DNA from: Phenylobacterium parvum
Lineage (GTDB): Bacteria > Pseudomonadota > Alphaproteobacteria > Caulobacterales > Caulobacteraceae
NCBI RefSeq assembly: GCF_003150835.1
Contig: NZ_CP029479.1
Coordinates: forward strand, 496,001 to 560,000
Length of the DNA stretch: 64,000 nucleotides
Direction of reading: 5' to 3'
Shown here piece after piece: positions 1 to 8,262 of the stretch. A program made the position numbers and the translations under genes. Every line of letters starts with the position of its first letter. Within the stretch, counting starts at the first letter, position 1. Under the pieces are notes generated by a model. It worked only from the letters and a program-made list of their open reading frames with translations. It searched no databases and was not told the DNA's origin.

Positions 1-167
1 AGATCGAGGGCCTGGATCCTGACCGGTCCTGCTTCGCCATGGGCCAGTCGGCCGGCGGGGTGCATGAGGTCCTGCCCGCAGCAGAGATCGTCGCGCAGAT
101 GGTCTCGGGTGCAGAGGCGGCGATCGACCGGATGACGGCCCTGCGGGCTGCGGGGGTGAAGGCGTGA
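1..167 (+). CDS. nitronate monooxygenase-like flavoprotein, C-terminal fragment
   Basis: An open frame (codons in phase from base 3) enters from the left edge and stops at TGA 165-167. The 54 visible residues contain FAMGQSAGGVHEVLPAAEIV, which resembles the C-terminal end of the nitronate monooxygenase (2-nitropropane dioxygenase) family. Those are FMN-dependent TIM-barrel enzymes that oxidise nitronates or act as NAD(P)H flavin oxidoreductases. The stop overlaps the GTG start of the following short-chain dehydrogenase (GTGA), so the two are probably one operon for a small-molecule oxidation route. The catalytic part lies outside the window, so the substrate cannot be judged. Confidence 0.6.
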   Translation, partial: IEGLDPDRSCFAMGQSAGGVHEVLPAAEIVAQMVSGAEAAIDRMTALRAAGVKA

Positions 168-937
168 GCGGCCGGCTGGAACGACGCGTCGCCTTGGTCA
201 CCGGCGGGGGTTCGGGCATCGGGGCGGCGACCTGCCGCGCCCTCGCGAAGGAAGGCGCCATGGTGGCGGTCACCGACCTGTCGCCCGAGGCGGCCCTGTC
301 CGTCGCCGACGCCATCCAGGCCGCGGGCGGCCAGGCCAAGGCCTTCACCCACGACGTCACCTCTCCCGAGGACTGGGAGCGGGTGGTCGGCGAGGTGGAC
401 GCCGCCTTCGGGCGGCTCGACATCCTGGTCAACAACGCCGGCATGACCACCGTGGGCAACGAGCTGATGAGCCACAGCCTCGAGAACTGGCGAAGGACCC
501 TGGCGGTCAACCTGGACGGGGTGTTTTACGGCCACCGCTACGCCGGACCCCTGATCCTGAAGGGCGGTCGCGGCGGCTCGGTGATCAACATCTCGTCCAT
601 CATGGGCAAGATCGCCACCCCCGGGGCGGCGGCCTACTGCGCCTCGAAGGGGGCGGTGCTCATGCTGACCAAGGCCGCCGCCCTGGAGTGGGCGCCCTTG
701 GGAATCCGGGTGAACTCGGTCCACCCCGGGTATGTGGAGACGCCCCTCGTCCACAACATCCTGCGCGAGGTGGAAGACGGCAACGCCGTCCGCGAGACCC
801 TGGTCCAGCAGCACGCCCTGGGCCGGCTGGCCGAACCCGCCGAGATCGCCAACGCCATCGTCTTCCTGGCCTCGGACGAGTCCAGCTTCATGACCGGCTC
901 GGAGATGGTCGTGGATGGGGGATACACCGCGCGCTAG
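164..937 (+). CDS. SDR-family NAD(P)-dependent oxidoreductase
   Basis: The 257-residue product is a classical short-chain dehydrogenase/reductase. The Rossmann glycine motif TGGGSGIG is at residues 13-20 and NNAG at 90-93. The catalytic set is Ser144/145, Tyr158 and Lys162 in YCASK. The C-terminus (MTGSEMVVDGGYTAR) is typical of the group annotated as glucose 1-dehydrogenase or 3-oxoacyl reductase-like. It would be a soluble enzyme oxidising or reducing a hydroxyl/keto substrate, and the sequence does not say which. The GTG start overlaps the stop of the upstream nitronate monooxygenase-like gene, implying translational coupling. It is followed by dispersed palindromic repeats rather than another gene on the same strand. 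Confidence 0.85.
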   Translation: MSGRLERRVALVTGGGSGIGAATCRALAKEGAMVAVTDLSPEAALSVADAIQAAGGQAKAFTHDVTSPEDWERVVGEVDAAFGRLDILVNNAGMTTVGNELMSHSLENWRRTLAVNLDGVFYGHRYAGPLILKGGRGGSVINISSIMGKIATPGAAAYCASKGAVLMLTKAAALEWAPLGIRVNSVHPGYVETPLVHNILREVEDGNAVRETLVQQHALGRLAEPAEIANAIVFLASDESSFMTGSEMVVDGGYTAR

Positions 938-941
938 GCCG

Positions 942-1053
942 TTGACCCCCTCACCCGGCTTCGCCGGGAGCTCCCCCTTGGGGGAGCAATTGGCGCTGTC
1001 ATTCCTCCCCATCAGGGGGAGGTGGACCGCGAATGCGGGCCGGAGGGGGTCAG
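942..1053. repeat. dispersed intergenic palindromic element (copy 1)
   Basis: This is an inverted pair of two related half-units. The left half (942-990) starts TTGACCCCCTCACCCGGC and contains two nested hairpins, CCCGGCTTCGCCGGG and CTCCCCCTTGGGGGAG. The right half (1001-1053) is a second variant in reverse orientation (GACCCCCTCC on the minus strand). The same elements recur at 1066, 15588, 63861 and 63981, always between genes. It behaves like a REP/MITE-type repeat and might also act as a bidirectional transcription end. Confidence 0.75.
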
Positions 1054-1065
1054 CGGCGACGTGGA

Positions 1066-1116
1066 TTGACCCCCTCACCGACCTTCGGTCGGCGCTCCCC
1101 CTCGGGGGAGCAATTG
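1066..1116 (+). repeat. dispersed intergenic palindromic element (copy 2, single half)
   Basis: This is a single left-type half-unit in the same orientation as the 942 copy. It starts TTGACCCCCTCACCGACC and ends GGGGGAGCAATTG. The first hairpin has changed on both arms (ACCGACCTTCGGTCGGC against ACCCGGCTTCGCCGGGA), so base pairing is kept while the sequence varies. It ends 24 bp before the stop codon of the DUF418 gene. Confidence 0.7.
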
Positions 1117-1140
1117 CGCTTGGGTGTTTCTCCGCGCAGC

Positions 1141-2403
1141 TTAGGCCGCCCTGCGGAAGGGCTGCCGTTTCCACTGGACCAGGGAGCGCCAGGCCCACTC
1201 GAAGGGGCCGTAGCGGAAGTGGGCCAGCCAGGGGCGGCTCCACAGGAGCATCAGGGCCCAGACGCCAGCCACCACCCAGAGCAGTTGGAACCGTGACAGG
1301 TGGCCGAACAGGCCCAGGCCGTAGCCGCAGAAGACCAGGCTCGTGATCACCGAGGTCATGAGGTAGTTGGTGAAGGCCATCCGCCCAGCCGCCTCCAGGC
1401 GCGAGACGAGGCCCCGCAGGACGCCCGCGCGGACAATCAGCAGCAGGACCGAGGCGTGGGCCAGGGCGATGAACGGCCGGGTGAGTGACTGCCAGACCAA
1501 CAGTTCGTGGGTCCGGAGAGGCTCGAAGCCGGACTGGTGGATCAGCCAGGCCAGCATGGCTGTGAAGGGCGCGGCGCAGGCGTATCCGAAGAGGATCAGG
1601 ATCAGGTAGGACCGGGTCGGCCAGCCGAGGGAGAAGAAGCCCATCCGGAACAGGCCCATGCCGATGAGCATCTGGCCCACCGCCTCCGGACCCGCGTCGA
1701 AGGGGATCGCCACCTGGAGCGCGAGGGCCACCGGGGCCCTTGCCTGCAGGGCCTCCAGGAACCCGCCCCGGAACAGGGCGGTCGCCTGCTCGGCGAACCC
1801 GGGCGGCGCAATGAAGCCCTGCGAGGCCTGGGCCCAGGCCTCGCGGATCGCCGGTCCGGCCCCGGGGGCCAGGGCCGCTGCCTGGAGCGCCTTCAGCTGT
1901 CCGGCGTCGGACATGTGCCAGGCGAACAGGGCGGCGAGCACGGCTCCGCCCAGGCCGATCAGCAGGCGCGCGTCGAGCCTGCGGAAGGGAAAGACCAGGG
2001 CCCCGGCCAGGGCGTAGGTGACCAGGATGTCGCCCAGGAAGAAGAAGTAGGCATGGATCATGCCGATCACGAACATCCAGAACAGCCGTCGGTAATGGGT
2101 CTGGACGGGCCCGAGGCCACCCCCGGCTTCCGCCCGGCCGGCGATCAGGACCGCCGAGGCCCCGAACAGCATGGTGAAGAGGGCGCGCATCTTGCCGTCG
2201 GTGAAGACGTTGTTGACCGCCCAGGTCCAGAGGTCGGCGCCGCTGGTCCCTCCGCCGTACACGGGATTGAGGTAGGCGTAGGCGGGCAGGGCCATGGCGA
2301 CGATGTTCATGAGCAGGATGCCGAGGACGGCCATCCCCCGCACCACGTCGATCGACAGGATCCGGTCGCCGGACCCTTCAACGGTCCTCTCTGCAGGGGG
2401 CAT
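1141..2403 (-). CDS. DUF418 domain-containing inner-membrane protein
   Basis: The 420-residue protein has many hydrophobic segments. The N-terminal signature ILSIDVVRGMAVLGILLMN (residues about 16-34) and the C-terminal GPFEWAWRSLVQWKR are characteristic of the DUF418/YeiB family. These multi-pass inner-membrane proteins have no firmly assigned reaction and are related in architecture to membrane acyltransferases. The family's usual length is about 400 residues, so the gene is complete. Both ends of the fold are present with no frameshift. It is transcribed alone, away from the repeats and 74 bp downstream of a secreted YbjN-like gene on the same strand. No substrate can be inferred. Confidence 0.8.
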   Translation of the reverse strand: MPPAERTVEGSGDRILSIDVVRGMAVLGILLMNIVAMALPAYAYLNPVYGGGTSGADLWTWAVNNVFTDGKMRALFTMLFGASAVLIAGRAEAGGGLGPVQTHYRRLFWMFVIGMIHAYFFFLGDILVTYALAGALVFPFRRLDARLLIGLGGAVLAALFAWHMSDAGQLKALQAAALAPGAGPAIREAWAQASQGFIAPPGFAEQATALFRGGFLEALQARAPVALALQVAIPFDAGPEAVGQMLIGMGLFRMGFFSLGWPTRSYLILILFGYACAAPFTAMLAWLIHQSGFEPLRTHELLVWQSLTRPFIALAHASVLLLIVRAGVLRGLVSRLEAAGRMAFTNYLMTSVITSLVFCGYGLGLFGHLSRFQLLWVVAGVWALMLLWSRPWLAHFRYGPFEWAWRSLVQWKRQPFRRAA

Positions 2404-2477
2404 GACCTCTTCCCTTCTTCCCGGGAAGCAGGCTCTGTCGCGCTGACTTCGCTGTCAATTCCCAGCTTTGTGAGGGC

Positions 2478-3071
2478 TCAGCCCTGCGGGCGTGACAGGA
2501 ATCCGATCGGGTCCTGGATGAATTCGCCGAAGCCGGTCAGGCAGCCCTGCCAGACGCCGACATGCTCGCGCACCTCGTCGCGAGTCATGCGGCCGTTGAG
2601 GAGCGCCGCATACATCACGCTGGGCTCCCCCGACGGCGTCATGATCCCCCGACAGGTCAACTGGCTGCGGTTGTAGTCGTTGATCTGCGCCAGGTTCACG
2701 CCCTTGCGGGAAAAGGCGCTGAACAGGGCGATGGCCTTGCAGGCCGTGAAGGCCTCGTCGCAGCCGACCATCTGGGCCCCGAAGCCTCCGCCCGGCGTCG
2801 TGACCTTCATGAAGATCTGCCCCTGGTCCTTGCGGAGGATCTCAGCCTTGGCCTCCATGGCCCCGAGGACGGCGATGACGTCCGCCGGGCGGCGGGCGTC
2901 GAAGGCCGGGGCCTTGGCGGGTGCGGGCTTGGCCGTTGCCGCCTCTGCAGAGACGGGGGAAAGGGCGCACGCCGCCAGGGCCAGCGCCAGAACCCCCGTC
3001 GAGGCCGCACATGAACGGAACTTCCCGAACACGCTGTGGTGATCGGAGCCCTGCGCCAGTTCCCTTGTCAT
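2478..3071 (-). CDS. secreted YbjN-like protein
   Basis: The 197-residue product has an N-terminal hydrophobic stretch (VLALALAACALSPVSAEA, about residues 27-44) followed by an Ala/Pro/Lys-rich linker. The remaining roughly 140 residues start DARRPADVIAVLGAMEAKAE and resemble the YbjN fold of sensory/chaperone-like domains. Export to the periplasm is likely; the Cys within the hydrophobic stretch could make it a lipoprotein, but the spacing is not a clean lipobox. The gene is divergent from the SPFH gene with only 41 bp between start codons, so the two share a compact promoter region. The function is unknown. The N-terminus before the signal segment is unusually long, and a later start is possible. 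Confidence 0.55.
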   Translation of the reverse strand: MTRELAQGSDHHSVFGKFRSCAASTGVLALALAACALSPVSAEAATAKPAPAKAPAFDARRPADVIAVLGAMEAKAEILRKDQGQIFMKVTTPGGGFGAQMVGCDEAFTACKAIALFSAFSRKGVNLAQINDYNRSQLTCRGIMTPSGEPSVMYAALLNGRMTRDEVREHVGVWQGCLTGFGEFIQDPIGFLSRPQG

Positions 3072-3112
3072 TCCCGGATCCCTAGATTCAATCGTGCCAA
3101 ACGGAGGATGCC

Positions 3113-4036
3113 ATGGCTGCCCTGCTTACGGTCGGACTTCTTGTTATTCTCGCCCTCGTGGTCGTCCTGTCGACCATCAAGATCGTGCCCCAGGGCCGGG
3201 AGTTCACGGTAGAGCGCTTCGGCCGCTACATGCGAACCCTCAAGCCGGGCATCAACATCCTGACTCCCTTCGTGGAGACGATTGGCGCCAAGATCAACAT
3301 GATGGAGCAGGTCCTGGACGTGCCCCGCCAGGAGGTGATCACCAAGGACAATGTCACCGTCCAGGTCGACGCCATCGTCTTCATCCAGGTCATGGACGCC
3401 GCCTCTGCGGCCTACCGGGTGACCAACCTCGACTACGCCATCACCCAGCTTTCCATGACCAACCTGCGCACGGTGGTGGGGAACATGGAACTGGACGAGG
3501 TGCTGAGCCAGCGCGACCAGATCAACTCCCGGCTCCTGGCCGTCATCGACGAGGCCACCAGTCCCTGGGGCGTGAAGGTGGCGCGGATCGAGATCAAGGA
3601 CCTGCTGCCGCCGCCGGACATCTCCAACGCCATGGCGCGCCAGATGAAGGCCGAGCGCGAGCGCCGGGCGGTGATCACCGAGGCGGACGGCGAGAAGCAG
3701 GCGGCGATCGCCCGGGCCGAGGGCGCCAAGCAGGCGGCCATCCTCGAGGCTGAGGGGCGGCGCGAGGCCGCCTTCCGGGACGCCGAGGCCCGGGAGCGCT
3801 CCGCCAGCGCCGAGGCCGAGGCGACGCGCATGGTCTCCGAGGCGATCTCGACGGGCGACGTCAACGCCATCAACTACTTCATCGCCCAGCGCTACGTGGA
3901 CGCCTTCGCCAAGCTGGCCGAGAGCCCGCAACAGAAGACGGTGATCGTGCCCGCCGAAATGTCCGCCATGATTGGATCCCTCGCCGGGGTCTCGGAACTC
4001 GTCAACGGCGCCCGCGGCGGCGCCCGGGAGGGCTGA
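3113..4036 (+). CDS. qmcA: SPFH/Band 7 membrane protease regulator-like protein (QmcA/stomatin type)
   Basis: The 307-residue protein has one N-terminal transmembrane helix (residues about 4-22). An SPFH/PHB domain follows ([20 protein letters not shown] onward to about residue 180). Next comes an Ala/Glu/Lys/Arg-rich coiled coil (about 180-250) and a short C-terminal tail. This matches QmcA/stomatin-like proteins, which oligomerise in the membrane, form microdomains and associate with FtsH-type proteases. A GGAGG ribosome site lies 5 nt before the ATG. The next gene, an NfeD-family protein, starts 2 nt after the stop. SPFH-NfeD pairs are a widespread functional unit, which supports both calls. 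Confidence 0.9.
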   Translation: MAALLTVGLLVILALVVVLSTIKIVPQGREFTVERFGRYMRTLKPGINILTPFVETIGAKINMMEQVLDVPRQEVITKDNVTVQVDAIVFIQVMDAASAAYRVTNLDYAITQLSMTNLRTVVGNMELDEVLSQRDQINSRLLAVIDEATSPWGVKVARIEIKDLLPPPDISNAMARQMKAERERRAVITEADGEKQAAIARAEGAKQAAILEAEGRREAAFRDAEARERSASAEAEATRMVSEAISTGDVNAINYFIAQRYVDAFAKLAESPQQKTVIVPAEMSAMIGSLAGVSELVNGARGGAREG

Positions 4037-4037
4037 C

Positions 4038-4499
4038 ATGGGCGGCGTGATCGAACTCCTCGCCGCTCAGCCCTTCTGGTTCTGGGCGGGCCTGGCCGTG
4101 GCGCTCCTCGCCATCGAGGCGGGTACGGGCACGGGCTGGCTGCTCTGGCCCTCCGCCTCCGCGGGGGCCGTGGCCCTGCTCGCCTTCGTGCTGGATCCCG
4201 GCTGGACCGGGCAGGCGGCCTTCTTCGCCGTCCTGACCCTGGTCACGACCTTTGGCGCCCGCCGCTACTTCCCCCGGGGCGGAGCCGCGGCGTCCGGGGA
4301 CATCAATGACACCTCCACCCGCCTGGTCGGCCAGGCGGCCCGGAGCGTGGAGGCCTTCCATCATGGCGAGGGACGGGTTTCCCTGGACGGCAAGGAATGG
4401 GCCGCACACCTGGAGGGCGGCGGCGCACTGGCCGCGGACGCCGAGGTGGAGGTCACGGGCGTCCGGGGTTCGATCCTCGAGGTCCGCCGCCGGCGCTGA
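4038..4499 (+). CDS. NfeD family membrane protein
   Basis: The 153-residue product has two or three hydrophobic segments near its N-terminus (FWFWAGLAVALLAIEAG and following). Its C-terminal half is a small OB-fold-like domain ending VEVTGVRGSILEVRRR, typical of short NfeD1b proteins. These partner with SPFH proteins in the inner membrane. The ATG at 4038 is chosen because it follows the SPFH stop by one base and has a GGGAGG site in the end of that gene; an upstream in-frame start would lie inside the SPFH gene. The last 47 bp overlap the end of the convergent MarR gene, so the two reading frames share DNA there. Confidence 0.85.
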   Translation: MGGVIELLAAQPFWFWAGLAVALLAIEAGTGTGWLLWPSASAGAVALLAFVLDPGWTGQAAFFAVLTLVTTFGARRYFPRGGAAASGDINDTSTRLVGQAARSVEAFHHGEGRVSLDGKEWAAHLEGGGALAADAEVEVTGVRGSILEVRRRR

Positions 4500-4953
4500 G
4501 GGCCTCGAGGCTCAGGCGGAGATCGCGCAGGAAGGCAAGGCCGTCCCGCAGATAGTTGTCATTCAAATCAGTTTTCAGCCGGTCGGTTCCGGGGCGGAGG
4601 GCTGCGGCGGCGCTACGGGCCCGGTCGGCGCCCTCCGGGGTCATGAAGACCTGCTTGCGCCGCCCATCGCGGTCGTCCCCGACGATCCGGATCCATCCCA
4701 GGGCTTCCAGGCGCTGGAGCAGGTGCGTCACCGCACCCCGGGTCATTCGCAGCCTGTCGGCGATCTCCGCCGGAGACGCGCCGTCGCCAAAGCGCAGGAA
4801 ATCCCGAAGGACTTCAAACTGTGTGTAGGACATGGGCTCAGGCAGCCTGGCCTCCACCGCCCGTCGAAGGGCGTCCTCGGCGGCTCCGAGTTCGTACAGG
4901 ACCTCCAGGTGGGGGGGATCCGCAGACCGGGTCCGGATCGTCGCCGCGGGCAT
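4453..4953 (-). CDS. MarR family transcriptional regulator
   Basis: The 166-residue protein has a winged helix-turn-helix in its centre. Recognition-helix region MTRGAVTHLLQRLEALGWI is preceded by ASPAEIADRLR, and a wing RDGRRKQVFMTPEG follows at about residues 95-115. This arrangement is characteristic of dimeric MarR repressors that respond to small ligands or oxidative signals. It overlaps the 3' end of the nfeD-like gene tail-to-tail by 47 bp. The C-terminal tail after about residue 150 (Gly/Pro/Arg-rich) lies in that overlap and looks non-conserved, which suggests the stop was lost and the frame ran on. The targets are unknown, and no divergent partner gene exists because the upstream neighbour is rnhA on the same strand. 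Confidence 0.8.
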   Translation of the reverse strand: MPAATIRTRSADPPHLEVLYELGAAEDALRRAVEARLPEPMSYTQFEVLRDFLRFGDGASPAEIADRLRMTRGAVTHLLQRLEALGWIRIVGDDRDGRRKQVFMTPEGADRARSAAAALRPGTDRLKTDLNDNYLRDGLAFLRDLRLSLEALSAGGGPRGSNPGRP

Positions 4954-5004
4954 CTGGCCTCCAATGGTTGCATCGACAACTATCGGGTGCGCTGTGGTGC
5001 GTCG

Positions 5005-5451
5005 TCAAGCGTCGAAGGGCCCCTCGGTGAGTCCTCGCCGCGCGAGGGCGTCGGCGCGCTCGTTCAGTTCATGGCCGTTGTGGCCCTTGACCCAGCGCCA
5101 CTGCACCTCATGCCTCTGTCGGGCCTCGTCCAGGCGGCGCCAGAGGTCCTCGTTCTTCACGGGCTTGCGGTCGGCGGTCTTCCAGCCCCTGGCCTTCCAG
5201 TTCCGCACCCATTCGGTGATGCCGGTCCTGAGGTACTGGCTGTCGGTGTGCAGTTCGATCCGGCAGGGCCGTTTCAGCGCCTCGAGGGCGCGGATCGCCG
5301 CCATCAGCTCCATCCGGTTGTTGGTGGTCGCCGGATCGCCGCCGAAGAGTTCCCGCTCATGGTCGCCCCAGAGGAGGACGGCCCCCCATCCCCCCGGCCC
5401 GGGATTCCCCGAGCAGGCGCCGTCCGTGTAGATCACGACGTCAGGGGTCAT
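5005..5451 (-). CDS. rnhA: ribonuclease HI
   Basis: The 148-residue enzyme hydrolyses the RNA strand of RNA:DNA hybrids during replication and R-loop removal. All catalytic positions of the family are present, with the same numbering as the E. coli enzyme: Asp10 ([11 protein letters not shown]), Glu48 (NRMELMAA), Asp70 (LHTDSQY), His124 (KGHNGH) and Asp134 (ERADALA). Its start codon overlaps the stop of the homoserine kinase gene (ATGA at 5448-5451), so it is translated as part of the ispH-thrB-rnhA unit. The length is normal. A second RNase H type (rnhB) lies at 26.7 kb. Confidence 0.97.
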   Translation of the reverse strand: MTPDVVIYTDGACSGNPGPGGWGAVLLWGDHERELFGGDPATTNNRMELMAAIRALEALKRPCRIELHTDSQYLRTGITEWVRNWKARGWKTADRKPVKNEDLWRRLDEARQRHEVQWRWVKGHNGHELNERADALARRGLTEGPFDA

Positions 5452-6413
5452 GCCGCGGGGCCGAAGAGCAGAAGGTCGGCGGATTCCCGGTGGACGGCGA
5501 GCTTGCGTTCGTACTCGAGGGGCGACTTCGGGCGCACCAGGGCGCCTTCGGGTACCGGCCCCCAGTCCGCCAGCCGTGTCAGGAAGAAGCGCATCGCCGC
5601 ACCCCGGGCCAGGATGGGCAGGGCGGCGCGCTCGGCGGCGCTGAGGGGCCTGCGGGACTCGTAGCCGGCCACCAGGGCCCGGGCGCTGGTGACGTTGAAG
5701 CTGCCGTCCGCCTCAAAGCACCAGGCGTTGAGCGCGACGGCGATGTCGTAGGCCAACAGGTCGTTGCAGGCGAAGTAGAAGTCGATGGCGCCGGCGAAGG
5801 CCTCGCCCCGGAAGAAGACGTTGTCAGGGAAGAAGTCGGCGTGGATCACGCCTTCGGGCAGGCCGGAGGGCCAGGCGGCGTCGAGGGCGTCGAGGTCGGC
5901 CCGGATCGTGGCGGCGAGGCCGGGCTTCAGGGCCTCCGCCGCCGCCTCGAGGGGCGTGAAGAAGGGCCGCCAGGCCGCATGGCCCAGGGTGTTCTCGCGC
6001 GTCAGGGCGAAACCCTCCGCCGCCAGGTGCAGCCAGGCCAGGCCCGCGCCGGCTTCCCGACAGTGGGCGGCGTTGGGCCGGCGGACCGACAGGCCGGGCA
6101 GGAAGGTGACGATGGCCGCCGGCTTGCCCCGAACGACCTTCAGGGTCCGTCCCTGGCGGTCGGCGACAGGCGCCGCCCCGGGGAATCCGCGGGCGGCCAG
6201 CCAGGTCAGGAGGTCGAGGAAAAAGGGCAGGTCGTCGGCCCGGACCCGCTTTTCGTAGATGGTCAGGATGAACCGGCCAGTCTCGGTCTCGAGGAGGAAG
6301 TTCGAGTTCTCGACCCCTTCGGCCACCCCCTTCAGGGACAGGGGCGCGCCAATGTCGAAGTCGGCGAGCAGGGTCGCCAGTTCCTCGTCGGTGATGTCGG
6401 TGTAGACGGCCAT
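5448..6413 (-). CDS. thrB: homoserine kinase (APH-fold type)
   Basis: The 321-residue protein phosphorylates homoserine on the path to threonine. It begins [16 protein letters not shown] and contains the phosphotransferase loop HADFFPDN (HxDxxxxN) and the metal-binding [17 protein letters not shown]. These mark the aminoglycoside-phosphotransferase-fold ThrB found in alphaproteobacteria rather than the GHMP-fold enzyme. The ATG at 6413 is preferred because the family starts here; the 24 upstream in-frame residues read like non-coding sequence. The gene lies 99 bp downstream of ispH and overlaps rnhA by 4 bp. The order ispH-thrB-rnhA is common in the class. Confidence 0.93.
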   Translation of the reverse strand: MAVYTDITDEELATLLADFDIGAPLSLKGVAEGVENSNFLLETETGRFILTIYEKRVRADDLPFFLDLLTWLAARGFPGAAPVADRQGRTLKVVRGKPAAIVTFLPGLSVRRPNAAHCREAGAGLAWLHLAAEGFALTRENTLGHAAWRPFFTPLEAAAEALKPGLAATIRADLDALDAAWPSGLPEGVIHADFFPDNVFFRGEAFAGAIDFYFACNDLLAYDIAVALNAWCFEADGSFNVTSARALVAGYESRRPLSAAERAALPILARGAAMRFFLTRLADWGPVPEGALVRPKSPLEYERKLAVHRESADLLLFGPAA

Positions 6414-6512
6414 GCGCCCGGATTGGGCGAGCCGCGAGGCCGGGTCAAGCCAGTTCGTCGAGGCGCCGGAAGCCGGAAATCCCAAGACCCGCTGGGTTCC
6501 CGGCGGATCGCT

Positions 6513-7472
6513 TCAAGCCAGCAGGGCCCGGGGCAGCTTGAAGCTGACGGTCTCGCGGGCGGCGCCGACCTCCTCGACGGTGACGGCGAAGGCGCTGGAG
6601 AGTTTGCGGATCACGCCCTGGACGAGGTCTTCGGGCGCCGAGGCGCCTGCGGTGACGCCCACGGTCCGGGCGCCTGCCAGCCAGGCAAGGTCCAGGTCGT
6701 CGGCATCGTCGATCAGGAAGGCCTTCGGGGCGCCGGCCCGGAGCCCCACCTCCACCAGCCGGACGGAATTGGAGGAGTTGGCCGAGCCGATCACCAGCAG
6801 CACGTCGCACTCGCCGGCGATGGATTTCACCGCCTCCTGGCGGTTGGTGGTCGCGTAGCAGATGTCGTCCCGGTGCGGCGCAGCCATGTCCGGGAATCGC
6901 GCTTTCAGCGCCTCGACGATCTCGGCCGTGTCATCCACCGACAGGGTGGTCTGGGTAACGTACGCCACGCCGCCGGCGCCTCCAGGGACGAAGGCCCGGG
7001 CGTCCTCAAGGGTCTCGATCAGCACGACCGCCCCCTCGGGCAACTGGCCCATGGTCCCGACCACCTCGGGATGGCCTGCGTGACCGATGAGAAGGACCTG
7101 GCGGCCGGCGGCGTAATGGCGAGCGGCCTCGACGTGCACCTTGGAGACGAGGGGGCAGGTGGCGTCCAGGAAGGTCATGCCCCTCGCCTTGGCGCCATCC
7201 GTGACCGAGCGCGGGCTGCCGTGGGCGGAGAACACCACCGGCCGGTCATCCGGGCATTCCTCGAGGGTCTCGACAAAAACGGCGCCCATGTCCCTGAGGC
7301 GGGAGACGACGTGGCGGTTATGGACGATCTCGTGGCGCACATAGACCGGCGCCCCGAAGCGCTCGAGGGTCGCCTCCACCACCTGGATGGCGCGGTCGAC
7401 GCCCGCACAGAAGCCCCGCGGGGCGGCCAGTCGGACGGTCAGGACGGCGGGGGCGGCGGGGTCTGCGCTCAT
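6513..7472 (-). CDS. ispH: 4-hydroxy-3-methylbut-2-enyl diphosphate reductase
   Basis: The 319-residue product is the last enzyme of the MEP isoprenoid pathway, reducing HMBPP to IPP and DMAPP with a [4Fe-4S] cluster. The three cluster cysteines are visible: Cys22 ([11 protein letters not shown]), Cys106 ([11 protein letters not shown]) and Cys205 ([11 protein letters not shown]). The His residues of HEIVHN and SAHGSPR and the Ser/Asn set (SANSSNS) that binds the diphosphate are also present. It is the first gene of the minus-strand ispH-thrB-rnhA group and is divergent from the secreted protein gene at 7576, with about 100 bp between the two starts. Confidence 0.96.
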   Translation of the reverse strand: MSADPAAPAVLTVRLAAPRGFCAGVDRAIQVVEATLERFGAPVYVRHEIVHNRHVVSRLRDMGAVFVETLEECPDDRPVVFSAHGSPRSVTDGAKARGMTFLDATCPLVSKVHVEAARHYAAGRQVLLIGHAGHPEVVGTMGQLPEGAVVLIETLEDARAFVPGGAGGVAYVTQTTLSVDDTAEIVEALKARFPDMAAPHRDDICYATTNRQEAVKSIAGECDVLLVIGSANSSNSVRLVEVGLRAGAPKAFLIDDADDLDLAWLAGARTVGVTAGASAPEDLVQGVIRKLSSAFAVTVEEVGAARETVSFKLPRALLA

Positions 7473-7575
7473 GACCTCTATCTAGGGTCTGACCGGCCGC
7501 GTTGCAGCCGTAATCTTTGTTCAGTATCAGAGGGCCTCGCCGCGCCTTCCGCGCGACGCCTGCCCGGACGACCCG

Positions 7576-8262
7576 ATGCGCAAGAGCTCCCTGATCGCCG
7601 CCTTCCTCCTGGCCTGCGCCTTCGCCGTGCCGGCGACCGACGCCCTGGCCCAGTCCCGCCGGAATCCGGATGAGGAGCAGGCTGAAGCGGCGGCCCGCAA
7701 GCGCAAGCGCGACGCCGAGTTCGGCGACAACCAGGCGCCCCTGCCGCAGCTTCGCAACGCTGGGCCCTGTCCCTTCGTAAAGGTGCTCTACGACGCCGGC
7801 CGCTATGTCGAGTTCACCGGGGGGCGCGAGGCCTCGGCCGAGGTGGCCTGGTCGGGCGAGATCCAGAAGATTTCCGCCGGGTGCGAGTACCAGGACGACC
7901 AGCCCATCGCCGTGGCCATGGACGTCCTGTTCGCCGTCGGGAAGGGGCCCAAGGCCAGCGGCAACAGCAAGACCTATCGCTACTGGGTGGCCGTCACCCA
8001 GCGCAACCGCCTGGTCATCGACAAGGTCTACTTTGACCTGCCGGTCCGGTTCGAGCCTGGCCAGGACCGCCTTTACGCCATCGAGCGGATCGACGGGATC
8101 GTCATCCCCCGGGCGACCCTGACGACCTCCGGCTCCAACTTCGAGATCCTGGTCGGCTTCGACGTCACGCCGGCGATGGCCGAGTTCAACCGCCAGGGTA
8201 AGCGGTTCCGCCTCGACGCGGGCGCCCAGACCGCCGCCTCGGGAAGCCGGACCCCGAAATGA
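7576..8262 (+). CDS. conserved secreted protein of unknown function
   Basis: The 228-residue protein carries a clear Sec signal peptide ([19 protein letters not shown] then ATDALAQ, cleavage near residue 26). A charged Arg/Lys/Glu segment follows, then a domain with paired cysteines (GPCPFVK and AGCEYQ, about residues 63 and 97) that could form a disulfide. Beta-rich sequence dominates the rest. I do not recognise a catalytic motif; similar proteins of Caulobacterales are usually left hypothetical. Its stop overlaps the ATG of argS (ATGA at 8259-8262), so it is probably cotranscribed with and translationally coupled to argS. That may be simple packing rather than shared function. Confidence 0.7.
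   Translation: MRKSSLIAAFLLACAFAVPATDALAQSRRNPDEEQAEAAARKRKRDAEFGDNQAPLPQLRNAGPCPFVKVLYDAGRYVEFTGGREASAEVAWSGEIQKISAGCEYQDDQPIAVAMDVLFAVGKGPKASGNSKTYRYWVAVTQRNRLVIDKVYFDLPVRFEPGQDRLYAIERIDGIVIPRATLTTSGSNFEILVGFDVTPAMAEFNRQGKRFRLDAGAQTAASGSRTPK

Noticed and set aside
7502..7530. TTGCAG-N17-TATCAG as a promoter for the secreted-protein/argS unit
   Set aside because: Only 3 of 6 and 4 of 6 consensus positions match; too weak to list as a feature.
5490..7673. 727-codon plus-strand open frame over thrB and ispH
   Set aside because: Antisense shadow of two well-supported minus-strand genes, with no motif of its own.
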